A stretch of DNA of 20,545 nt. Origin: Minisyncoccus sp023229485. GTDB lineage: Bacteria; Patescibacteriota; Minisyncoccia; Minisyncoccales; Minisyncoccaceae. Position 1 is the first letter of the stretch. Every line of letters begins with the position of its first letter. Below, piece by piece: positions 6,279-12,488 of the stretch. The notes beneath the pieces are model-generated. The model had not been told where the DNA came from. It saw only the letters and a list, made by a program, of their open reading frames with translations, and did no database searches. Location: assembly GCA_041663645.1 (NCBI GenBank), contig JBAYMH010000010.1, positions 1-20,545 on the forward strand, read 5' to 3'. A program made the translations under genes and the position numbers.

Positions 6279-8259
6279 ATTCACAAGAAATGTTTTTACT
6301 ACTACAGCCATTTGCCTTTCCCGAATAGCCGGTACTATCAACGCAATAATAAGTTGGCTCAACATTAACTTTTTTCATAAGACAGAATTTAGCTTTTGAA
6401 GTAGCCACTATTAAAGCGTCTCCTTCTTGTTCGTTTATTTTCTTGACAGCTGCTATTCCATTAGCAGAGCTAATATATCCTAAATATGTACCTTTTTGAG
6501 TATTATGTGCCTGCAGTGCTAGAGACAAAGAATCAATTAAATTTTGCGTTTCTGATTTTTCTGCTGTTGGAACTACTATTGGAGCGATTGGATTATTTGT
6601 AGGATTCGTAGGATTAATCACCGGAGTGGGAGTTACGGAAGTGCTTGTTCCAATACAAGTAATTTTTTCTTTATCGCAGGTTCCATTTCCGAGGAAACTG
6701 CTTGAATCAAGGCACCAAGACGTTCCAAGTGCATTAATTAAATCCTTACTTAAGCAGTATTTTTCTTTTGTGGTAAATATTGTTACTGCGTTTCCTCCCC
6801 ACGAATTAATGTTTTCTTTAATTATTTTTTCGCCGTCAATAGATGTATCAAAATTAATATAAGTACCTTTGAGTGCTTTATAGCTTTCGGCAATATCCTT
6901 TGCTTGTTGCATGGCAGATTTTATTGAATCGTCTATCTCTTGACTTATAGCTACTATTGCCGAAGACATATCTTCGAATATTTTTTCTATTTCGGTAAAA
7001 TCTGCTATGTCGTCAACTTTAATGTCTGAGTTTTCTTTTTTTGATGAAACATTAATATCTATTGTACTCATTCCCCCTTCTAATGGTCCTGTAAATACTA
7101 TAGAGGCGTTGTGAATTAATGAATCAAAAACTCCAACCGAAATATTTGCATTGATATTTTTGATAAGATCTTCGTATACCTTATCATACGCTACGAGAGT
7201 TTCATTTATCTCATCTTCAGATAGATTTTTCTCTTTTGCTAGGACAATAAATAGTTCTCTTGTTTTTTGTTTGTCGAATACTACTTTAAATTTAGAACAA
7301 AGAATATTATCGTTATTCTCAAATCCTTGGAATTGAAGACTTACAGCTTTTATAAGGTTTTTATTTATCTCGTTTGAATTTTTCTGAATTTCTTTTCGAG
7401 CATTAATTAGTTTGACTGAAATACTCTCTTCATCTTGACCGGATGCATAAAGCTTTATCCATCTCGAAAGTGCTATTAATTTCGCCGATGCAACATATTG
7501 ATCAAGTTCTTGTGGGGCTACAAGATTATTAACCTTTCCATATATAGCATTATCAATTATTTTCCATTCGGAATCTATTCCATAACTAGCGTCATTTTCT
7601 GATTTTGAATTTGCCTTAACAATAACATCCATTTTGACGTTTTCTTTATTTTTGAAGTTGTACCTACCGCTAAGATCAAATTCCCCCTTCATTTTATTAA
7701 CTTCGATGGGAATTTCAGCTAAAATTTCTTCTTTTGTCTTTTCGGATGGGGTATATTCGAATTTAATCTTCCCTGAAAATTCTCCAGATTCTAGATTTTG
7801 AGAATTTACGAAAATTCTTGCTAAAACATTATCTGAATATATATAATTGAAATAAGCAAAAGCACTTCCGCCAATAAGAACTAAAACAACAACTATTATT
7901 GAAATTAATCCAATAAGTTTACCCTTTCCTTTCGGCTGTTCCTGCTTACGAACTCCTGGTACCGAAATCCCACTTTCTGTTGGAGTTAAGGGGCTTTTGA
8001 TAAGGGTTTTTTCAGGATTGCTATTTTTTACTTGCTCGGGACTTACCGAAGTATTTCCTGATTCTGAAGCAACTTCTACTAATGGATTTGGAAGTTGAGC
8101 CATAGCGGCTTCTTTCTTTTTTGTCATTACCTGTAGATAGGCCTCATCCAATACATTAATTGCCCATCCACTACTTGAGAGATCTCCCCTTGTTCCCTCC
8201 CAAGATTCTCCATGATCTAATTGATAGGTTATGTAATCGAGTAGTTCTTTAGTTATCAT
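6277..8259 (-). CDS. single-pass membrane protein with CPR-type N-terminal motif and two C-terminal pilin-like cysteine modules
   Basis: The 660-aa product has a cytosolic N-terminus with the pattern ELLDYITYQLDHGESWEG...GWAINVLDEAY (5-41). This short helical motif is frequent in CPR membrane proteins, where it reads L..YI...L..G......L...GW....EA. A Pro/Ser-rich linker (55-110) leads to one membrane helix (115-140). About 300 extracellular residues follow, rich in beta-strand patterns and unrecognised. The C-terminus is two copies of one module, about 448-537 and 572-660, joined by a Pro/Thr/Asn linker. Each has KGTY, then GxAxxIxTxKxK[YF]CLxK, then [WY]C[LV]DSxxxxG, and ends in a CxxxxIxC. 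The C[LV]DS part resembles C-terminal ends of CPR pilin-like proteins. It has its own promoter and terminator. Function unknown; a surface or pilus-associated role is inference. Confidence 0.85.
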   Translation of the reverse strand: MITKELLDYITYQLDHGESWEGTRGDLSSSGWAINVLDEAYLQVMTKKKEAAMAQLPNPLVEVASESGNTSVSPEQVKNSNPEKTLIKSPLTPTESGISVPGVRKQEQPKGKGKLIGLISIIVVVLVLIGGSAFAYFNYIYSDNVLARIFVNSQNLESGEFSGKIKFEYTPSEKTKEEILAEIPIEVNKMKGEFDLSGRYNFKNKENVKMDVIVKANSKSENDASYGIDSEWKIIDNAIYGKVNNLVAPQELDQYVASAKLIALSRWIKLYASGQDEESISVKLINARKEIQKNSNEINKNLIKAVSLQFQGFENNDNILCSKFKVVFDKQKTRELFIVLAKEKNLSEDEINETLVAYDKVYEDLIKNINANISVGVFDSLIHNASIVFTGPLEGGMSTIDINVSSKKENSDIKVDDIADFTEIEKIFEDMSSAIVAISQEIDDSIKSAMQQAKDIAESYKALKGTYINFDTSIDGEKIIKENINSWGGNAVTIFTTKEKYCLSKDLINALGTSWCLDSSSFLGNGTCDKEKITCIGTSTSVTPTPVINPTNPTNNPIAPIVVPTAEKSETQNLIDSLSLALQAHNTQKGTYLGYISSANGIAAVKKINEQEGDALIVATSKAKFCLMKKVNVEPTYYCVDSTGYSGKANGCSSKNISCE

Positions 8260-8328
8260 TTTTTTAAATATTTTATTTTAAATAATAAAAAAATATTTTT
8301 ATGTTAAAAATATTTTCTTGTTTACATT

Positions 8329-8356
8329 ATTTTATCACGTTAATTTAAAAAAGCAA
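8329..8356 (-). promoter_or_regulatory. candidate extended -10 promoter for the 660-aa protein gene
   Basis: On the minus strand TTGCTT (8356-8351), 16 bases, then TAAAAT (8334-8329) preceded by TGA, which forms an extended -10. It lies just past the purC terminator and gives a leader of about 60 bases, almost purely A/T and without a Shine-Dalgarno. Confidence 0.5.
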
Positions 8357-8382
8357 AGTTATGATAAAAAAATATAATAAAA

Positions 8383-8406
8383 ACCGCCTTTATAAAATTA
8401 GGCGGT
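8383..8406 (-). terminator. intrinsic terminator of purC
   Basis: ACCGCCT (8383-8389) pairs with AGGCGGT (8400-8406) across a 10-base loop. On the minus strand the hairpin follows the purC stop by about 18 bases and is followed by TTT and an A/T run. Confidence 0.85.
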
Positions 8407-8424
8407 ATTAGTTTTCTTTTTTAC

Positions 8425-9354
8425 TCAAAAAAAATAAGGAGTATTAACTAATTTTTTATATATATTGGTATATTCCTCAAGCACTTTTTTCTTGACACTA
8501 TCTGGAATTGGCAGATTTGGATTTTCTACTATCCAGTCCCGAAGCGTCTGCTTGCTTAGATGTATGATTTTTCTTTCTAACTGTTCATACTCTTTTTTTT
8601 GTATAAAGCGTGATGAGTCGGGAGTTAATACTTCATCAATAAGTGCAAGTATAATTCCATTTGATTCATTTTGAATGAATCCGAATTCGAATTTGGTATC
8701 AACTAAAAGAATATTTTTTTGTTTCAACATTTTATTGGCAAAACCAAAGATGTCAAGACTAGCACCAAAAATTTCCCTAGCATAAGATTCTGGTGTGCGA
8801 TGAACTTTTCCAAAGAAATCTGAATTTTCTTTCATTACCTCCTCAATGGCCAAAACAACATCTTTGAAAAGAATTGGTTTGTCTTTTTCTCCAGATGGAG
8901 CTTTGGTGGTTGGGGTTATGACTGCTTTTGACAGTCTATCCCATTCTTCTAACCCTGCTGGCAAATTAATCCCTAGATAAACTCCTTCTTTTCTGTTGTT
9001 TTCCAGATAGGATTTGTAAATACTACCCGTAAGATACCTTCTCACGATTATTTCACATGGAATTAGGATGGCTTTTTTAACTATGGAAAATCCATCACAA
9101 TTTCTTAATTCTTTAAGAATATTTTCATTGGAAGAATCTGTTTCAATAATCTGGCAACAGGTAATCATATTTTTCCAATAAGCTGAGATCAGATTTAGTA
9201 ATCTGCCTCTTCCTGGAATTTCTCCAACAACACGATCATTTACAGAAACTCTGTCGGTTACAACGAACATCAATAGAGGAGTAATTGATCCTACTACTTC
9301 ATAAATGTTTCTAACTTTTCCCTCTCCTACCTTTCGTAGGCTATACTTTGACAT
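8425..9354 (-). CDS. purC: phosphoribosylaminoimidazole-succinocarboxamide synthase (SAICAR synthetase)
   Basis: PurC joins aspartate to CAIR with ATP in de novo purine synthesis. From ATG 9354 the product has 309 residues, the longer form similar in size to the yeast-type enzyme. Motifs are GKVRNIYEV (12-20), VVTDRVSVNDRVVGEIPGRG (31-50), IIVRRYLTGS (102-111), LLVDTKFEFG (217-226) and IDEVLTPDSSR (239-249). The frame is open to 9387, but GAGGAG (9364-9369), nine bases before ATG 9354, fixes the start. It is the clearest Shine-Dalgarno in the window. The stop is TGA, which argues against UGA recoding. A promoter lies at 9415-9442 and a terminator at 8383-8406, so it is a one-gene unit. No other purine gene is nearby. 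Confidence 0.96.
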   Translation of the reverse strand: MSKYSLRKVGEGKVRNIYEVVGSITPLLMFVVTDRVSVNDRVVGEIPGRGRLLNLISAYWKNMITCCQIIETDSSNENILKELRNCDGFSIVKKAILIPCEIIVRRYLTGSIYKSYLENNRKEGVYLGINLPAGLEEWDRLSKAVITPTTKAPSGEKDKPILFKDVVLAIEEVMKENSDFFGKVHRTPESYAREIFGASLDIFGFANKMLKQKNILLVDTKFEFGFIQNESNGIILALIDEVLTPDSSRFIQKKEYEQLERKIIHLSKQTLRDWIVENPNLPIPDSVKKKVLEEYTNIYKKLVNTPYFF

Positions 9355-9363
9355 TTTTCTAAT

Positions 9364-9369
9364 CTCCTC
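9364..9369 (-). promoter_or_regulatory. ribosome binding site of purC
   Basis: GAGGAG on the minus strand lies nine bases before ATG 9354. It selects this start over the upstream in-frame start at 9387. Confidence 0.85.
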
Positions 9370-9414
9370 TTTTGCACAAAAAACCAAATAATGTTAATGA
9401 GCAAAAGTAATTTA

Positions 9415-9442
9415 GATATAACACAGAAAATTAAATTGTCAA
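9415..9442 (-). promoter_or_regulatory. promoter of purC
   Basis: On the minus strand a perfect TTGACA (9442-9437) and TATATC (9420-9415) are separated by 16 bases, and TGT directly before the -10 makes it an extended -10 promoter. The predicted leader is about 55 bases and ends in the Shine-Dalgarno at 9364-9369. The first palindromic repeat begins 29 bases upstream. Confidence 0.65.
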
Positions 9443-9470
9443 AACTGGCATATTAAAATTTGAAATTAAC

Positions 9471-9535
9471 ATATTAGAACATAAAACGACAAAGCATGCT
9501 ACGAGGTCCGACCTCAGGTCGGACCTCGTCGTGTT
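9471..9535 (+). repeat. 65-bp palindromic repeat, copy 1
   Basis: The unit begins ATATTAGAACATAAAACGAC, continues with AAAGCATGCT (containing the palindrome AGCATGCT), and has a hairpin of ACGAGGTCCGACCT paired with AGGTCGGACCTCGT around a single C. It ends CGTGTT. It is identical over all 65 bases to 9629-9693. The orientation given is arbitrary. Confidence 0.9.
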
Positions 9536-9628
9536 GAGTAATCAGGAACTAGTAATTACTAGTAATTAGTGCATTGAATGGAGGCATCTTAAAGGAGTGG
9601 ACATAGGAATGGCAAAAAATAAATAGCG
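9536..9628. other. spacer between palindromic repeats 1 and 2
   Basis: This stretch holds a direct repeat of ACTAGTAATT (9548-9557, 9558-9567), one of the dispersed TAATTAG-type strings. It also has AAAGGAG near 9591-9597 followed by a five-codon frame (ATG 9609 to TAG 9626), too short to call a gene. I see nothing else in it. Confidence 0.5.
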
Positions 9629-9693
9629 ATATTAGAACATAAAACGACAAAGCATGCTACGAGGTCCGACCTCAGGTCGGACCTCGTCGTGTT
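9629..9693 (+). repeat. 65-bp palindromic repeat, copy 2
   Basis: Base-for-base identical to 9471-9535, in the same orientation and 158 bases further on. Exact identity in non-coding DNA points to recent duplication or ongoing spread. Confidence 0.9.
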
Positions 9694-9706
9694 AATCCAC
9701 TTTTAC

Positions 9707-9800
9707 ATATTAGAACATAAAATGACAAGTCGTGCGTCGAGGTCCGACCTGAGGTCGGACCTCGTCGTGTCCTCGTCGTGTTTGGACCTCGCCGGGTTGG
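9707..9800 (+). repeat. 65-bp palindromic repeat, copy 3, diverged and with an iterated tail
   Basis: It starts ATATTAGAACATAAAATGAC. The middle differs from copies 1-2 (AAGTCGTGCG replaces AAAGCATGCT) while the hairpin arms GAGGTCCGACCT/AGGTCGGACCTC are kept, with G instead of C at the centre. The tail GGACCTCGTCGTGTT is followed by two further imperfect tails, CCTCGTCGTGTTT (9771-9783) and GGACCTCGCCGGGTT (9784-9798). Confidence 0.85.
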
Positions 9801-9807
9801 CTTCGTT

Positions 9808-9833
9808 AAAAAAAGACCGACCTTTTGAGGTCG
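9808..9833 (-). terminator. intrinsic terminator of obg
   Basis: On the minus strand CGACCT (9833-9828) pairs with AGGTCG (9823-9818) around CAAA, then GTC and seven T residues (9814-9808). It lies 50 bases after the obg stop. The CGACCT/AGGTCG arms equal the inner arms of the adjacent palindromic repeat, so it may be a reduced copy of that element. Confidence 0.7.
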
Positions 9834-9855
9834 AATCTTTTATTGGCGGTATTTT

Positions 9856-9893
9856 AATCTTTTTATTTTTAATCTTTTTATTTTTAATCTTTT
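9856..9893. repeat. 15-bp tandem repeat at the 3' end of obg
   Basis: AATCTTTTTATTTTT is present two and a half times (9856-9870, 9871-9885, 9886-9893). On the minus strand each unit carries AAAGATTAA, the final Lys-Asp-stop of obg, so the gene end has been repeated just downstream. The stop codon 9886-9884 lies in the array. Confidence 0.8.
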
Positions 9894-10882
9894 GGGGAGT
9901 CTTCTTTCTTTTTGGTGTTCATTTTTTCGGCTCCGATACTGTTCAAAACTTTTTTAAGTTCTTCCATAGCATCGTAGTCATAAATTGAAAATGCCTTTAT
10001 TTTTTCGTTATACTTACTAAGAGCTTTTATTTTTTTATCTACCTCTTTTTTATCTGCCATGTCGCTTCTGCTTAAAAATATATACTCGTCTTTTTCCAGT
10101 AAGGCCTTGTTGTATTTTCCTAGCTCCTTTCTGATTGTTTTATAATCTGATATGGGAGTAGACGAATCGGCAGCGATAAAATGGAATAGAATTTTTGTTC
10201 TTTCAACGTGGCGAAGGAATTTTATACCTAATCCTTTTCCAGTTGAAGCACCTTCAATAAGTCCGGGAATATCAGCTAAAATAAGATCGTAATAAACTCC
10301 AAGACTTGGCTCTAAAGTGGTAAATGGATAATTCGCTACTTTTGGATCAGCGTTAGTTAGTTCTTTTAATAAACTTGATTTTCCAACATTGGGTAAACCA
10401 ATAAAACCAATATCAGCCATCATTTTTAACTCCAACCTTAGCTCAAATTCTTCGCCTGGCAACCCTGGTTGCGATTCCATTGGAGTAGTATTTCTTGATG
10501 AGCGAAAGAAAAAATTTCCCTTTCCACCTTTTCCACCTTTGGCAATTAAAATTTTTTCGCCGACAGATGTAATTTCCATATCTTCGTTCGTGGTCAAGTT
10601 ATGAATAATGGTTCCTAATGGAAATTTTATTATTATGTCTTTTCCGCTTGTTCCATCCACAAATTGTCCTTTTCCATTTTCTCCATTTTCTGCTTCGAGT
10701 ACTTTTCTAAATCTGAATTGTTTTAAAGCATCTAGTTCTGAAACTCCGACAACCGAAATACTCCCACCTCGTCCGCCGGCTCCACCAGTAGGGCCGAGAC
10801 TGCAAACAACCTTATTAAAGGCGACAGCTCCAGCTCCTCCATTTCCTGCTTTTATTCTTATTGTAACATCGTCAATTAACAT
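9884..10882 (-). CDS. obg: GTPase Obg (ribosome-associated)
   Basis: Obg is an essential GTPase that acts in large-subunit ribosome maturation and stress control. The 332-aa product has the glycine-rich Obg fold (1-157: KAGNGGAGAVAF, GGAGGRGG, AKGGKGGKGN) followed by the G domain. G1 is GLPNVGKSS (162-170), switch I YPFTTL (185-190) and G3 DIPGLIEGA (204-212). The G4 site, normally NKxD, reads SRSD (271-274), keeping only the Asp that contacts guanine. No third domain is present; residues 317-332 are a charged tail. It lies 81 bases downstream of rarA on the same strand, with dispersed repeats in the gap, and ends before a terminator. Identification is secure; nucleotide specificity may be relaxed. 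Confidence 0.96.
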   Translation of the reverse strand: MLIDDVTIRIKAGNGGAGAVAFNKVVCSLGPTGGAGGRGGSISVVGVSELDALKQFRFRKVLEAENGENGKGQFVDGTSGKDIIIKFPLGTIIHNLTTNEDMEITSVGEKILIAKGGKGGKGNFFFRSSRNTTPMESQPGLPGEEFELRLELKMMADIGFIGLPNVGKSSLLKELTNADPKVANYPFTTLEPSLGVYYDLILADIPGLIEGASTGKGLGIKFLRHVERTKILFHFIAADSSTPISDYKTIRKELGKYNKALLEKDEYIFLSRSDMADKKEVDKKIKALSKYNEKIKAFSIYDYDAMEELKKVLNSIGAEKMNTKKKEDSPKD

Positions 10883-10893
10883 ATAGGTTTTTG

Positions 10894-10965
10894 GTAATTA
10901 GAAATTAGTAATTAGGGGTTATGCAGCTTGCTTCGCAAACATAATAATTAGCAGTACTAGTAATT
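10894..10965. repeat. dispersed TAATTAG-type intergenic repeat, copy d, in the rarA-obg gap
   Basis: The gap contains GTAATTAGAAATTAGTAATTAGGGG, written here only as a positional run of TAATTAG words. It then has a small hairpin TTGC-TTC-GCAA (10928-10938) and ACTAGTAATTAATT overlapping the rarA stop. There is no clear terminator, so rarA and obg may be cotranscribed. Confidence 0.5.
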
Positions 10966-12223
10966 AATTTTCATTTTTCTTAAATTTTAAATATTTTTTG
11001 CCTTTTAGTTCTTTAGGCATATATTCTTGATCTTCTTTGTATCCATATTCTGGACTATATTTATAATCCTTGCCATATCCAATATCTTTCATAAATTTGG
11101 TTGGGGCATTCCTAAGATGAAGCGGAACTGGAAGATTTCCTAATTCTCGAGCATCGTTTGATGCTTCGCCATAAGCCATATAAAGTGCATTTGATTTTTT
11201 ACATTTTGCTAGATAAACAACAACTTGTGCTAAAATAACATTGCATTCCGGATAACCGATAAAGTGACATGCTTGATATCCTGCTACCGCCTGTTGTAGT
11301 GCTTGTGAGTTTGCAAGTCCAACATCTTCGCTAGAGAACCTCACTAATCTTCGTGCTATATATAATGGATCTTCGCCTGACTCTACCATTCGAGCTAGCC
11401 AATATAGGGCCGCATTCTCATCAGATCCCCTAAGAGATTTATGTAACGCTGAGATTATATTATGGTGTTCTTCTCCATTTTTATCGTACAGAATATTTAT
11501 TCGTTGTAATGCCTCTTTGATTAGCTCTTTTGTTATTTTTATTTCTTTTTTAAAATCATCGGAATCAATATTAGGAGTAATTGCATATTCAAGAATATTT
11601 AATGCTGTCCTAGCGTCTCCGTTGGCAACGTTTCCGATTAATAACAATAAATCCTTTGTTATTTTTACTTTATATTCTCCATAGCCTTTTTCTTTATTCT
11701 TAATTGCCTTTTTAAGTATCTCGCAGATTTCCTCCTTGTTTAATGGGTCAAAGACAAAAACCCTAGAACGAGAAAGAAGGGCACCTCTAACCTCAAAGCT
11801 TGGATTTTCTGTTGTAGCTCCTATTAAAATAATTAAACCATTTTCTAAGTGTGGCAATAACGCATCTTGCTGGATTTTATTCCAACGATGAATTTCGTCA
11901 ATAAATAAAATAGTTTTTTTATTTACTGTTTGATTACTTTTTGCTCTATCTATTATGAGCCTTAAGTCTTTTAGTCCAATCGAAACTGCACTTGTTTTTA
12001 CAAAATCTGACTTTGTTTGTCTGGCGATTATTCTTGCAAGGGTTGTTTTTCCAGTTCCTGGCGGTCCCCAAAAAATCATTGATGGAAGGTTGTCCGATTC
12101 ATTGGCTCGACGAAGTAATTTTCCTTCTCCGATTATTGCTGTTTGCCCTAAAAAATCATCAAAAGTTTCTGGTCTTAATCTATCAGATAAAGGCTTATTT
12201 TTATTGTTATCAAATAATGTCAT
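10964..12223 (-). CDS. rarA: replication-associated recombination protein A (AAA+ ATPase)
   Basis: RarA (MgsA) is an AAA+ ATPase related to clamp loaders and eukaryotic WRNIP1 that acts at stalled replication forks and on single-stranded DNA gaps. The 419-aa product has normal length. It begins with PLSDRLRPETFDDFLGQ (11-27). Walker A is GPPGTGKTT (53-61), Walker B ILFIDEIHRWNKIQQD (105-120), sensor 1 IGATTENPSFE (134-144), with arginine-finger region SRSR (151-154). The C-terminal helical part has HKSLRGSDENAALYWLARMV and EDPLYIARRLVRFSSEDVGLA, and ends with the tetramerisation region NAPTKFMKDIGYGKDY. The ATG at 12223 has only AAGGG close by. It is divergent from valS. Confidence 0.95.
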   Translation of the reverse strand: MTLFDNNKNKPLSDRLRPETFDDFLGQTAIIGEGKLLRRANESDNLPSMIFWGPPGTGKTTLARIIARQTKSDFVKTSAVSIGLKDLRLIIDRAKSNQTVNKKTILFIDEIHRWNKIQQDALLPHLENGLIILIGATTENPSFEVRGALLSRSRVFVFDPLNKEEICEILKKAIKNKEKGYGEYKVKITKDLLLLIGNVANGDARTALNILEYAITPNIDSDDFKKEIKITKELIKEALQRINILYDKNGEEHHNIISALHKSLRGSDENAALYWLARMVESGEDPLYIARRLVRFSSEDVGLANSQALQQAVAGYQACHFIGYPECNVILAQVVVYLAKCKKSNALYMAYGEASNDARELGNLPVPLHLRNAPTKFMKDIGYGKDYKYSPEYGYKEDQEYMPKELKGKKYLKFKKNEN

Positions 12224-12306
12224 ACCCTTTACAACATTATTGTTTATTTTTTAATAAAAAGCAAGTTTTTAATGTGAATTAAGCTCGTCTTTAACTGCGG
12301 CATAAA

Positions 12307-12334
12307 TTGGACTTTTAGCTTGTTTTTGTATAGT
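12307..12334 (+). promoter_or_regulatory. candidate promoter of valS
   Basis: TTGGAC (12307-12312) and TATAGT (12329-12334) are spaced by 16 bases, each five of six to consensus. Transcription from here would give a leader of about 145 bases before valS that includes the hairpin repeat at 12411-12449. Confidence 0.5.
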
Positions 12335-12410
12335 ATTTAAGTAATAAATAAAATAATAAATATTGATTGCTTATCCCAATTATGGGCTTGCAGTGTGATT
12401 AATAATAAAG

Positions 12411-12449
12411 ATTGCTTCGTTGTCCGCTTTGCGGACGCCTCGCAATGAC
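12411..12449. repeat. hairpin repeat of the ATTGCTTCG...GCAATGAC type in the valS leader
   Basis: ATTGC (12411-12415) pairs with GCAAT (12442-12446), and inside it GTCCGC (12422-12427) pairs with GCGGAC (12431-12436) around TTT. The ATTGCTTCG...CGCAATGAC frame resembles dispersed palindromic repeats seen in many bacterial genomes. A second palindrome follows, TTGATTTT/AAAATCAA (12452-12469). Only one copy is in the window. Confidence 0.55.
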
Positions 12450-12488
12450 AGTTGATTTTAAAAAATCAATTGCAGTGACAATAGAAAT

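Noticed and set aside
9609..9626. AAAGGAG followed by a five-codon frame MAKNK
   Set aside because: Too short to be a gene. It could be a relic of a gene start, but nothing downstream supports this because a repeat copy follows at once.
9471..9800. CRISPR array from the regularly repeated 65-bp element
   Set aside because: Only three copies with unequal spacing (158 and 78 bases), palindrome too long, no cas genes in the window.
9689..9988. Open frame on the plus strand over the repeats and the end of obg
   Set aside because: It runs through the palindromic repeats and antisense to obg, with a low-complexity Phe/Leu-rich product, so it is a shadow frame.
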